Shown: positions 33,859 to 45,022 of the stretch, piece by piece
How the letters are laid out: the number at the start of each line of letters is the position of its first letter
Numbering within the stretch: position 1 is the stretch's first letter
NCBI GenBank assembly: GCA_012976225.1
Contig: JAAVVG010000025.1
Location: forward strand, 62,001-126,000
DNA from: Golubevia sp. BC0850
Taxonomy: Eukaryota > Basidiomycota > Exobasidiomycetes > Golubeviales > Golubeviaceae
DNA length: 64,000 nt
Direction of reading: 5' to 3'
Notes under the pieces: generated by a model
Databases searched by the model: none
Seen by the model: the letters and a program-made list of their open reading frames with translations, nothing else
Told to the model about the DNA's origin: nothing
Made by a program: the position numbers and the translations under genes

Positions 33859-35994
33859 TCAGCCCATTAACATCGAAACGTCCTGTTGGAAAAGCGAAGG
33901 ATGGGAGTCAGTCAAACGAAACAAAGTTTCCTGATCCTTGAGGAGCTAAGAAGGTGAAGAGAGGTCATGATTCGATTCAGTGCTCACCTTTGGAACCCAT
34001 CTCGTCTGAGCGAAGGTCATCAGACGCTTCAGACTCTGAATGTACTTCCTACTGACTTCGTCGTTGAGTACTATTGGAATGAAGGAATTACGTTGCCAAG
34101 AGAAAGCGAAGGAGGAAAGAAGAGAAGAGAAAAGAGGTTCAGGGAGGCGAAGACAGAACTGTGATCTAGAGGATGGATCTCAGAACTCCAGAAGATCTGA
34201 TCGCCTATCAAAAAGGAATCGCCAAATATTGAATTTAAGGGAGGGACAAGGGACCCCGTCTAGACCAGGTAGAGAGAGCTCCTTCTGCGTTCTCCTTCTG
34301 CTACTCTTCTCTCCCAGGTCCTTACTCACCATGAGCCACATTACTACTGAAGATCTTTTCTCTTCCACTACGTTCATGGATACCTACCATAGTGACACCA
34401 ATAGGCCAAGGAGCATTTCCAATACTAAGTTGAAGATAACGATCATTCGCATGACGATATTCTCTTTTCTGCATGAAGTGAACGATTTCAGAGAGTCTAG
34501 CTAAAACGTCTGGAGGAAGGGCCTAGAAGAAGTTTCGATAAATCAGATAGAATTAAGGTAGAAACAGAAAGAAGGGTGAAATCAGAAGGAAATCAAGTGA
34601 GTTAGTACAGACAGATGATCAGAGTCAGAGGAGGGGCTCAAAGTGACTCACCCTCTGCCTCAAGGATTTAAAAAGAGGTTTCAAATATTCAGCCGATTGA
34701 ACTTGAGTAGCAGCCATTAATTTTCCTTGAGCAGACCTTCTAACATCATCAGGTCTATTGGCTAAACTTCTTTCCCATTCTCCCAAAACTTCTTTCAAAG
34801 TATAATAAATGATAGGATACAATTTTGCAGTATCTTTTCTAATCAATTCCAAATCTAAAACTTGATCCATTCCAACTCCATTTTGAGATTGCTGCTGATT
34901 TTTAATGTTAAGATCTGAGGTTGTTTTTTGAGATGTATGATTTGGATTTGGTTTTGAAGGACCTGAGCCTGATTCTTCCTCCTCCTCCTCTTCACCATCT
35001 AATTTGGTTTTTGAAATTGGTTTCTCAGCTTTTAAAGCTTCGCCTATTCTTTCAATTTGCTCCAAATTTAAACCGCTCTCTTGACCTTTCAAAGCTGCCA
35101 TGAATTCATTTTGACCACCTTGATTTCTACCTGCTGCCGTATTCCCTTCTATCAATTCTAAAGCTCTCAATCTTAAACGTCTATCTCTATCTGATTCTGC
35201 GAAAAGACGAATTGGTTGTCCTTTGGCACGTAGACGTTTGATGGCTTCTAAAGGTGAAATGTTGAAGACTTCGATTGAGGAATTGGAGAGAGTTGAAGGA
35301 TCGGTGGAATCTGGAGCTGGAGAGGATGAGTCAGGAGGTTGAGGAGATGACTGATGGTTTGTTGGGAAAGATGGGATGAATAGGAGGGAGGAGATGGGTG
35401 AGATGAGGATGGGAAAGGCTGAAGTGATACTGGCAGGTCGGATTAGATCCTCTCCTCTCGGCGTCTGCCCTCTCCCAAGTTCTTAGTCAAGAGCAAGGCG
35501 TTCTGAAAGAGTCGATCCCGAAAGCAAATTGCTATCTGACTCAACGAGAGAACAGGCCCATGTCATCAGACCTGCAAGCAGCTGAGCTTGCCTCTCGACC
35601 AAAAGGTTCCTCTTCTCTCTATCTCAATCAGTCACAACCACTTGCATTCTTCTCAATCCACTATCAGCCAGCATGTCATCGATCCTCAACTCAACTCCAC
35701 TCCACTCACCTCAGCGTCACTGTTTCCCTTTCCTTTCCCTTTAGCCCATCTCTTTCTCTTTTCTTCCTCCTTTCTAATCTTTTCCAACCTTTTCTGTTCC
35801 TTCTCCTGTTGTTCTAGTTGTCTCTGTCTCGCTTCTCTTTCTAGCTGTTCTTTTTGAGCATCTCCTCTACGAGTATACTTTGATGAAGCAGGTGAATCTG
35901 TTGAGTCGGTCTTGGATTTGGAAGTTGGTTGAGGTGAAACTGAATCTTCTGTAGCTTTACGCTTCTTAACTATCTCTGCTTTTAGGAAATCCAT
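33859..35994 (-). CDS. PRP18: pre-mRNA splicing factor Prp18
   Basis: Minus-strand exons are 35994-35710, 35350-34652, 34522-34330, 34070-33988 and 33882-33859, giving 427 residues. The start [14 protein letters not shown] and the middle [20 protein letters not shown], then [20 protein letters not shown] (PRP4-like/SFM motif), are classic for Prp18. The helical C-terminal domain gives [39 protein letters not shown] and [20 protein letters not shown]. Prp18 acts in the U5/second-step spliceosome at exon ligation and 3' splice-site choice. The last coding exon is just 24 bases (DVSMLMG and stop). An acidic linker with seven consecutive Glu residues separates the two conserved parts. The gene is divergent to MDM34, with 295 bases between the two ATGs. 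Confidence 0.95.
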
Positions 35995-36289
35995 TCTAGA
36001 AGGGGAAGGATTGGAAGAGATTCAGAAGTAGAATCAAAGATGATGATGCGATGATGGTGTTGTTACCAAGAGCTGCTGCTGCTTGGCTCTCTCTCCTTTA
36101 TCCTCTCCCACCCACCCATGCTGCTCTTATTATGATGAACTGTTCTACTCTTTATTCTCTCTCTCTTCTCATAACCAACTGATCAATTAACTAAGCTTTC
36201 ATGAAGACGCAATTAGACTCTCTCTACCTCATTACGATCTACTCTTTACTAGCCAATCTACTTCTACTTACACTTCCACTTGTATCAAC

Positions 36290-39200
36290 ATGTCCTTCAA
36301 CTTCTCTTGGCCAACTTTCTCTCCTTCTTTTCATGAAGATGCCGCAAAAATGTTGGATGCTGCTCTGAACAGAGGTCCAAAGCCAAAGGTGATTGCAGAT
36401 GACATTCGAGTAGAAGAATTGGGAATGGGTAGAATAGTGAGTATAAACAATTCGAGGAATGAGTGATGTGATACAGGGATAACTGATGTAGAGCAGAAAC
36501 ACTAGAAACTTCGTATTAGAAACCGTGTTACTAGCTGGAGAGGGGAGAAGGAAGTACAAGAGAAGGGTGTCGAGTTAGGCAACGAATTCTGCTACCCTCG
36601 ATTCTACCCATTCAATGATCATCAAAGATGGGCGGGAAAGATCCAGGTGTTGAGATTCTTTGCCTGCTTTGCGGCGTTCCCTCGTAAGAAGCTGTTTTCC
36701 TAGCTGAGAGGCAACTTCCCATCCTCTCACTCCGGTGAACTCGATTCCCCTTCTGGATCCGACTCGCATGCTTTTACTAGATTGCTCCTTCTGACTGACC
36801 TCTCAACTATCCATCTCTTCGCGCTCCGTCTCTCAGCCTCCAGAACTAGAAATCTTAGAAATCGGAGAGCTTTCAACCGATCGATTTCGAGGGATTTTCC
36901 GTCTCACCTATGCAGGAGATGCTCACCTAGTTCTCTCAACAAAAGTCCAAGCAAATCCTCTATCAAAGAAACCGGACCCTTCTTTCACCGATCCGAGTTC
37001 CACCTCGACGCCTTCACCCTTCCTCTCCTCAAGAACAACCTCCACAGGTCTGTTCCCATCATCTCCTTCATCTTCTTCTTCATCTAGAGGTATTTTATTT
37101 GCAGCTGCTCCATTGATCGTACCAATGGAACTCAGATTATCGGCAGTCAAACTGAGAGCTATAGTGGTCTTAGTGGTGTCTAAAACCAAAGGGATCACTT
37201 TGGTTTTCAAAAACGATCCTCTCGAAAGTTTAGAAGTTTCAAGTACTTTTGATAGTGTTGCTGTGATTCAGAAATATTTACAACAAGAAATTGAAGGTCA
37301 ATTAAGAGAAATGTTTAGAGAGGATCTACCTGGAATCATTCATAGATTGAGTCAAAGATGGTTAAGTGGTGATAATCAAAGAGGGAAAGAAAAGTCAAAA
37401 GAATCAACTGGATCTAGAGATGAAGGTTTACCGAAATCCGTTAGTGATCCTCAGAATCTAGGAGGTGAAAATGAGAAAACTCCAAGAGCTAGATCCAAAT
37501 CTAGAAAATCAAAGGGAAACAATTTCTCACCTTCCACTTCTCCTAGGAATCAATCGAATCCCACCTTCAATAAAAAAGCACCTTCAAATGCGTCTACTAA
37601 CCATTTGAATGGTTCTCCAAAAGTCAAATCTAAAAAATCGAGTTCTAATGTTAATCCTTCTCATTATACTAGACCTGGTCATAATTCTAAAGCTGCTTCC
37701 ACTTCTTTCGCTAAATTAAATGGTGAACTCAAAAGTCCTCTGAAGAAGAAGGGTGGCTTCGCTAGTTTCTTTGGTGGAGGTGGAAATGATGAGGAAGAAT
37801 CATCGACAGGTGGGAATCAAATTCAAGGCCTCTCATCTTCTTATGGTCATGGATCCATCTTTGAAGGATCTGAATCCGTGTTTGGTGACATCGAAAATTA
37901 CGATCCTACTTATGGTTTGAGACCTGATGATTTACCGGTTAGAGGCTCTGGTTATTCTGGATTGGGAAAATTGAACGGTTTGGTTAGTGGTGGTCTAGGG
38001 GATTTGATTGGTGAGAAAGGAATGGAGAGCGGAAAGGGAAAAGGGAAAGGGAGGTTGCATGATGGAGTCAGTGGGAATGGAAGTAACAGAGGATCGAATC
38101 CTTCTGTTAGAAATGGAGGACGCAAAACCGGAAAAGACGAAGATGAATTGAATGGAGACATTAGTGGAAGTTTCGGATCAAGCTATAGTAGGAGAAGGAA
38201 TTTGAACTCCAGATCTGCCGAGAAGGAGAGGGAAGACAGCCATCAAGATGCTAATATGAAGGCTGGTTTAGATGCAATCGAAGTTCCTGGAGAACCGATA
38301 GGCATCTCTGGAGACGTTTCATCTTCTTCGGAAGAAGAAACAGAAGAGGAAGACACTGCTTCTGGAGATGAAGATGATGATGACGAAGAAGAGGACGTAC
38401 AGGATCTAGATGCTCTTGGCCACTTCGATCGATCTTCAAATTCAATATCTAAGCCTGTCAACAGGTACGAAGACGACGTAGAAGACGACTATACTTCAAC
38501 CGCAAATCAAGATCAAGAGGATCAAGACATCGATTATTCTAGATTCGGTTACCCACCTCCAAGTGCCGCGTTCTCCGATACTGCTCTCAATGATCCCATC
38601 AACTTCGGGTTCGGAATGAGTCTTCGTGGAAACAGTAACTCTGGTTCCGTCTTCGGTAGAAGTTCAGCAAAGACCGCGTCCAATCGAGGAGGTCTTGGTT
38701 CTCTATTCTCAACTTCTCAGAGCAACAAAGCCAAGTCAAATTACTCGAGTAAAGCCAAATCCAACCATTCCAGATCTTTCAGTAATTCTTCTTCTCGAGG
38801 AAAAGAGAAAGCTCCTGTTGAATATGAGACGATCAAAGGAGTTGGAGGTGGAACGATTACGAGACCTAGAGTCTATCATATCGCTTCTAGAATTCAAGCT
38901 CCTGAGATAGAAGCTGATGATTTCGAAGATCAAGACTTTGAAGATGAAAGTACTAGATATGGAAATAATACGACTTTGAGAGGTGGTGGAAGTTCTGTTG
39001 GTCATAGAGAGAGCGAAAACGCTACTGCTAAAGCTATGAGTCGAGGGAGCGGTTCTGGAAATGGAAATGGAGAGAGCTATGGAAAGAGAACTGGAGTTGA
39101 AGCTCTTGATGGTTGGAATCGAAGTTTGGCTAGACCTGGCATAGGTGATAGATCTGGAAGTTTCAATGAACATAATCCGATTGACTCTAGAAGACTTCAC

Positions 39201-40358
39201 CAAACTTCTAACAGATATGGAGATGATGTCGAAGCCTATGATCCGAGAAGTAAAAGGGAAGATTTCGAACAAGATGGAGAAGAAGATGAAGATCCGTATG
39301 GATATGGAGACGACTCTTATAATCATTATAAGAATCAAAGATTGGGAGGTCATTCAAGACAATCGACTGATGATTCTGACGACCTTGATTCTAAACCTCC
39401 TTCGCTTGCTACTTTAGACCCGGAACCTATGGACGTCAACTCTTACGATTATAAAACTCAAGTCTATCGAGAAAGATATGGTGCAGCTTATAGACAAGGA
39501 TATGGGGGCGGAAGTAAATCTAGTTACGTCGGTTCTGGATCGAACGACAATTCAAATAGCAACTCAGAAAGTGGCAATTATAGTTTCGAGAAGAACACAA
39601 ATCAATCGACAGCCAACACTTCCCTTTCTCCTTCTTCGAAATATCAATCTTCTTCTCAGACGAATTCGAATCCATATCCAAGATCTTCAACTCCAAATCC
39701 TGCTTCAAATCCCAGTAATAGTCAATTCAATTCCAAAACTTTCTCTTCAAGTCCGAATCAATCGCAACTTCAAGGTCAGACTCAAACTAGACCCTCAATG
39801 TCAAGAGATGCTTCTGCTCATTTTCAAGATTTGTTGTCTTCGAATCAAACTCTTTCTCCTTTTACCAGGAATTTAGAAAGCGGATTTGCAGTCAGATCAG
39901 CTCCTGGAAGCGGTCATGGTTATGTTGGAAGTTCAAATCACGATTCAGCTAACGGAAGCTCTTCTCCAAGTAAAAGTTATTCGAATTTATCAAATCATCA
40001 ATCGAATTGGAATAGAAGCTCTCAATCAACTTCTGGTTCTGGAACTTCGAGTCATGGCTATCCTTCTAAGCCACCTTTGAATTCTTCAGCATCCTCAAAT
40101 AATGGGAAAGTGCCGAGAAGAAGAACTTTTCAATTAGGTGGTGATTCGAGTCAGAAGACTCCAGAATCTTTACCGACGAGTCCGGTCAAACCTGATCCTA
40201 TCCGAAGATCCTCAACTGCTTCTTCTAGGAACACAAGTTTGGACCAAGAGAGAGGGAGTGCTGGTAGTGGAGATGGAGGGGTCAGTCCGAGTAGAGCTAG
40301 AGTTGGGAGAGGTTTGAGTGAGAGAGGAAGGTGGGATGGGAATAGTATCAGGGAGTGA
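36290..40358 (+). CDS. MDM34: ERMES subunit Mdm34
   Basis: Exons are 36290-36436 and 36837-40358, giving 1222 residues; the intron has a GTGAGT donor and is 400 bases long. The N-terminus ([73 protein letters not shown]) is the SMP lipid-transfer domain of Mdm34, which continues through [19 protein letters not shown] to about residue 240. Mdm34 is the mitochondrial outer-membrane part of the ER-mitochondria encounter structure and helps move phospholipids. The remaining roughly 950 residues are Ser/Asn/Gly-rich and disordered with an acidic block ([20 protein letters not shown]), making the protein far longer than the yeast form. Long tails occur in other basidiomycete Mdm34 proteins, but this one is extreme. 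Confidence 0.9.
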
Positions 40359-40914
40359 AATTTTTTGGCAGCCCTTCTTTTTTTGCTCTATCTTCTAATG
40401 AACGTAAGATTCCCGAATGTAATGAATAAAGATATACCCTGCAACATGCAACCAATCCCTTTCCACCATTCTTGGGACACAGAGTCTCTCGACATGCCGA
40501 CACATCACGCGTCAGCCCAGAAAGGCAATATTCAAATCTCAACATGACCTTCGAGAGGAGACTGTCAAGATTGCAACAAAAACAATTCCCTCTAACGCTA
40601 CATTCTATCAGATCGATCCCATCTGCCATTTTACCCCCTCACATTTTCTTTTCAGCCCTCCCAGTTTCTGCCATCACCAACAGGGTCAACCTATGCAATC
40701 GAATTCCAGAGGTAGATCCAAATGATCAATTTCGACAATCTTGTCTACCAGCTTCACTCTTTCGAAAGTCGAATCTCTGTAGGCTTTACACGAGAAAACG
40801 CAGTACGGATCCCAGCACTGTAAGTTTCTCATTAATCTCTTTGAATCCCACTCTTGGCAATTTGAGAAAGTGTCTAAAGCTACAGAGACGATGCTTCCAG
40901 TCGACCAGCTTCCC
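40359..40914. other. intergenic, MDM34 3' flank
   Basis: No supported gene. The plus-strand open frame across 40,472-41,086 is mainly antisense to the L4 fragment. Confidence 0.45.
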
Positions 40915-41255
40915 CTACTTCCTCTTCCAGAGCTCAACTTTCGTCCTCCCTGCTACTTCCGCCAGTTCTTTGGAGTACCTTGAAAGGGGAGCTTTCTCAG
41001 CAGTGTTGAATGCTTCAAAGGAGCCTGATTCTAGACGGAGAATTAAGGATGAGCATCTTCCTCCACCCAGTCCCTTTACTCTGTAAGAACTAGAAGAATA
41101 GTTACAAGAAAGAAGTACCTCCGCTAGAAGCTTAACATCGAGTAATGGGTCCTTGCCGATTGCGAGTTGAGGTAGAAGAGGTAAAGGCGGAGGAAGAACT
41201 GAACTGGTTTGCAGGAAACGAATGAAGATGTCGATCGAAGAGACCGTATCATCTG
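40915..41255 (-). pseudogene. C-terminal fragment of an F-box family gene (L4)
   Basis: The minus strand reads SSIDIFIRFLQ, LPLLPQLAIGKDPLLDVKLL, AEVLLS, RLESGSFEAF, SRYSKELAEVAGRTKVELW. This matches in order the C-terminal end of L5 (SSIDFLFRHLQ, LLLHLAISKEQ, LAEVLFS, HLESDALEAF, LRYSKETVEAAGRTKVEIW). Homology stops near 41,255, exactly where the oppositely oriented L5 begins, so only the last third of a gene remains. It is an inverted, truncated duplicate. Confidence 0.65.
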
Positions 41256-41317
41256 TGCCAGGTCCGAATAGGGTTTCGAAAAAGCACGACCATCGTGCCA
41301 AGAAGCGAATCTTCAAC

Positions 41318-42635
41318 ATGCACTTTCTACCGGCCGGAATCGTCTTTTCAACTTTCGAATACCTCTCAACGATTGAGATGGGACAAATGCTGAGCATCTG
41401 CAAAGCGTGAAATCAAGTTCTTCTCAACACTTCTTCTCTCTGGAGAAGAGTCAAGCTAGCAACAGGAAGAGACGCTCTACAAATCATAAAACTCTTTGCA
41501 AAACGCTCAAGAAACGCCTTAGAGATCATAGAGGTTGCAGGACATCTCGGTTGGAAGGAAGCTCAGGAGATTATCTATCTCCTCGAAGAATCCAAAGAGA
41601 CTCTAAGAACTGTGGATCTGTTTCTAGATCCTCATCAAAACCTAAAGCTTCCTCTAATGATGAAGAATAGAAGTAAACAGGGCTCTAAGTACGAAGATCT
41701 TTTTCAATTCTTCCAATCTTTTGCCAAGTTGGAACGTTTAAATTTAATTGGACGAGATTTTCCTAAAGTGAAGGTAGACGTTCCTGGAGCTCTCACTATG
41801 ATCGCTTCCTATCAAGAAAGTAGAAGAGCTTGGGAAAAGAAGGATTTTGCATGCTTAGCTCAAAGGAAAGTTCTGGGATTGAGAATAAAGGAACAGACCG
41901 AAGGTGAAACTTTGTCAGAAGTCGTCTCTGCCTGCAGTCCTAATCTTCTTCATCTCGGCATCAACGATTATACCATCCAAGGTCCCCTTCAATTGGATCT
42001 GCCTAATTTGAATAGCCTAACTATCGTTGAAGAGTACTGGAATGACTTGCTGGACGACATCGAGGTGCCGAAGGTTCGGCACTTCGAGGCTTCTCACGAC
42101 TCACTACTTTCACTTTCTGTTAGGAATTCAAACTCCCTCCGAATTCGAATGTGGGCCAAAAAGAGGCTTGGGAGACGTTCCTGACAGTCTCAGAGAGTCC
42201 GAGAAGCTCATTCAAGCGCCTCAACAGCAAGAACCAACCCTCCAAAAACTTCAGCTAGTCCCAGATGGAACTGACAAAGGAGCCTTCTCTTCAATAGATT
42301 TTCTTTTCCGTCATCTTCAAGTTGGCTTGGCACTTACAGCACCATTTCCGCTTCTACTCCATCTTGCCATTAGCAAAGAGCAAGTCTTCAATCCTACTCT
42401 ACTAGCTGAAGTTCTATTCTCCCGCAACCCACGCTCCAAAGGTTTTAACGTCGAAAGAATCGATGGGGAAAGATGTCGAGCTTTGACTCTTCATTTGGAA
42501 TCTGATGCTTTAGAAGCATTCAAGGAAGAAGAAGAAAAGCTTTTATTGAGATACTCCAAGGAGACGGTAGAAGCTGCTGGAAGAACCAAGGTCGAGATTT
42601 GGAATGGAAGAGATGAGTTGGATGTGTGCTGTTGA
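41318..42635 (+). pseudogene. F-box/LRR-like pseudogene (L5)
   Basis: From ATG 41,318 the frame gives the F-box MHFLPAGIVFSTFEYLSTIE then MGQMLSICKA, after which TGA (41,408-41,410) stands where the F-box consensus has Trp. The same frame continues NQVLLNTSSLWRRVKLATGR and leucine-rich segments (LERLNLIGRDFPK, LLHLGINDYTIQ, LDLPNLNSLTIVEE). A second lesion, a frame change near 42,175, separates this from the C-terminal part (LQKLQLVPDG to GRTKVEIWNGRDELDVCC). Both breaks fall within otherwise well-kept sequence, so decay is recent or the lesions are read errors. The family would act as SCF substrate adaptors. Confidence 0.65.
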
Positions 42636-43243
42636 GTATGGGTAGTTTGGCTCATTCTGTTTTGCTTTTTGAGTTCCTTTTGTCGATCTAAACAGATCAG
42701 TCCACGTGTCAGTGGTTACAATACATTGGCCGATCCTTGTTTCTTGTTGTTGACGGTGCTAACGAGAAAGTGCTTTTGGTAGCTTTGGTCTTTGCGGCCT
42801 TGTTATTCTTTTCCGTGTGAGCATGAAAGCTGATACAGAGCCATCAGACGAAATGATAGATTCTCTCATCGATCTGTCGGATTCACTTTGAATATCGGAT
42901 CACATCGATTCACCTTTCCCAGCGCTCTAGACAAAAGCATGCTTCAAAAACCTCATTACCACTTACCCCAACCACCCATCTTTTCTTTTACCCCTCGAAC
43001 TCAGAAGCAGCTGTATGGGATCAATTGAAATCAACATCTGATCTTTACTGAGGTGTCAGCAGGTACGGAACTTGTTGACTATGTCTCCGCCTTCAACTTT
43101 TCTTTTATCCCAAACGATATTCCGAGCCCTCTTTCCCTCAAAATGAAAATCAGCCTCAACTTCAAGGAATTTACTTTCAATTTGGAGCTCTATAGATTTA
43201 GAGTATTCAAGGCTTCGCCTCAAAAAATCAAGACAATGACAAT
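42636..43243. other. intergenic, no gene seen
   Basis: Between L5 and secreted copy B; no frame with supporting evidence. Confidence 0.45.
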
Positions 43244-43460
43244 TATTCACACCTGCCATCTCCGAAGATTTAGCCTTTTCTCATGCTGGAGATCCCAATC
43301 CGGTCGAACTGGGCAAGGTCAAGACTTTGCCTAAGTCTTACAAGATCGGCTCAAAAGAGAGGAGTTCAGGCCAAGTTTCGCTTGACTTCCCCAACTCAAT
43401 TTTCAACTCCAAAGCCTTTCAAGTCGTTTAGCTGGTCTTTACCTCTTCTTTACTTCTTTT
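43244..43460 (+). promoter_or_regulatory. conserved upstream block and leader, copy B
   Basis: ATTCACACCTGCCATCTCC and TCTCATGCTGGAGA (43,244-43,300) match the block at 5791-5860. The leader at about 43,391-43,460 (CAATTTTCAACTCCAAAG, TAGCTGGTCTTTACCTCTTC) matches those of copies A and C. No strong TATA box is seen here. Confidence 0.55.
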
Positions 43461-43528
43461 TCGTTTCTCTCTTCTACATTCATTTTGCTCACTCACCACT
43501 CTACTTCAGCCTTAACACTTCATTTCAA

Positions 43529-44238
43529 ATGCAAATCATCAATATCTCATTACTACTCGCATGTGCCGCAATTGTCTCCGCTGCCATCGATCTTCCGGGA
43601 AGACAAGCTCAGTCTGATGTGAGTTCATTCAAAAATAAAGTCTTTAAAGATGCCTCTCCACCAGTAGGATGCTCAACAGACTTGTTTCTCCTAATTCTTC
43701 TTCTTTCTGTTTCTCTCAGTCTTTACCGAACAAAAGACTCAATGCAGTCGTAGCTGGAGGAGCCGCCGTCACCGCAGTCTTAGCACTTGGAGGTGGAATG
43801 ATGGGGACAGCTGCTTACATCTGGTCGCAATCGAAAGAAGCCCAAGTTTTCTTAGATACCAATGGACAGGAAGCTTTCGTCTCCAAACTGGCCTCCTTTG
43901 AAACTAGAGATCTCTCTTCCAATCTCAAGAGAAGCGGCAAGTCCGGCCTAATCATGCCTGCAGCTTTCCTCGCAACTTCAATCGCTGGGCTTGGAGGGTA
44001 TGGGGTCTATAAAGTTGTGCAAAAACTTTTTGGCAAAGAAGGTGAGCATTTGACCAGTTCTCCGACCCTCTTGAACCTTTTAGTAACTCGGATCTCCCTC
44101 CTTCTCTTTTTTCACTCTTTTCCTGTAGCACAAGACTTCTTACTTTCCAAGGATGGGAAGGCTTTCGTTTCTAAGCTGGCTAGCTTGGAGAAGAGAGAAA
44201 AAGGAGAGGAAGAACTGTTGAAATTGTTAGGATTTTGA
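43529..44238 (+). CDS. Kex2-site secreted precursor, copy B (two modules)
   Basis: Exons are 43529-43618, 43720-44041 and 44129-44238, giving 173 residues, the longest copy. The signal peptide MQIINISLLLACAAIVSAA is followed by the propeptide start AIDLPG and three Lys-Arg sites (SLPNKR, SSNLKR, SLEKR). The sites delimit two similar modules: a hydrophobic Gly/Ala-rich helix (module 1 VVAGGAAVTAVLALGGG; module 2 IMPAAFLATSIAGLGGYG), then AQ-x-FL, then AFVSKLAS and an E-T/K-R end. The C-terminal peptide is EKGEEELLKLLGF. GxxxG-type spacing in the hydrophobic segments suits membrane insertion or helix packing. Intron 2 has normal GTGAGC...TGTAG ends. Function is unknown; Kex2-released membrane-active or signalling peptides are the working inference. 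Confidence 0.78.
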
Positions 44239-44888
44239 TCTGAGGTGGGTGTCGATGCTCTCCAAATCGGTTGTCTCATCAGTCATGAATGGATCGATTA
44301 CTTACTTCTGCTTCCTCTTTCCGCTTCCCTCTCTTCTTTCTGACAGATGTCGCTTACCACCAGATCTACATTACACAGAGCTCCTTCTGTCGACCAGAAA
44401 GTTGTAAGCGTGGATCAGTGAAAGGTGGCAAGAAAGATTAATTGGGTTTTCAGATGGTACTCCTGTCAACCGCATTTTGTCACTACTTGGTCTCTGATTC
44501 AATCCTCCCATAGAATTCACAATTTTGAATTTGAATTGAATAGCAGTCGGCTCTCTGGAGCGACGAAGCTTCACTCGCGTTCTCGCATTCTTGTTCTCTG
44601 CGTCGCTCGAGCCTGACTTCGATCGCACCGCATGTATAAAGAGCAGGTCCGTGCCTCTACTCCAACTCTTTAAACCGTCCTTTGCGAAGGGAATGAGTTC
44701 CTGTATCAATTCGGAAGTGGGGTCGTGAGTTCTGAGTTGCTACTCAGAGGGCGGCGTGTCTTCTTCCACCTTGCGCTTACCTCCCCTCCGGTCTTGTTCT
44801 GATACCCAGTTGAGGTTTGTATAGCCAAGACTTTTCATTTTTTTGAGTCAGTTTAAAAGGCAGGATGAGATGGTCTTTCTTTTGAATC
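44239..44888. other. spacer between tandem copies B and C
   Basis: It contains the shared 3' flank word GACCAGAAAGTTGTAAG (44,390) and then diverged DNA. TTTAAAAG at about 44,852 is a possible TATA-like element for copy C. Confidence 0.45.
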
Positions 44889-44960
44889 CTCTCAACTCAA
44901 TTTGCAACTTCAAGATCTTCCGACTCGTCTAGCTGGTCTATACCTCTTCTTTTCTTCTGC
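44889..44960 (+). promoter_or_regulatory. conserved 5' leader, copy C
   Basis: CAACTCAATTTGCAACTTC and TAGCTGGTCTATACCTCTTC correspond base for base, with few changes, to the leaders of copies A and B. Confidence 0.55.
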
Positions 44961-45022
44961 TTTCTTCTTCATCTTGCCTTCTTCTATCTTTAGCCTCTTA
45001 CGATCTTGCTAATTTATTCAAA

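Noticed and set aside
35560-35857. Plus-strand frames rich in Leu/Phe/Ser, secretion-like
   Set aside because: They are antisense to the first exon and intron of PRP18.
38736-39353. 205-codon minus-strand frame inside MDM34
   Set aside because: Ile/Ser/Arg-rich shadow of the Asp/Gly/Arg-rich coding strand; no start context or homology signs.
44239-44888. A fourth secreted-family copy between B and C
   Set aside because: Only flank similarity is present; no signal peptide, Lys-Arg module or LLKLLGF end is found.
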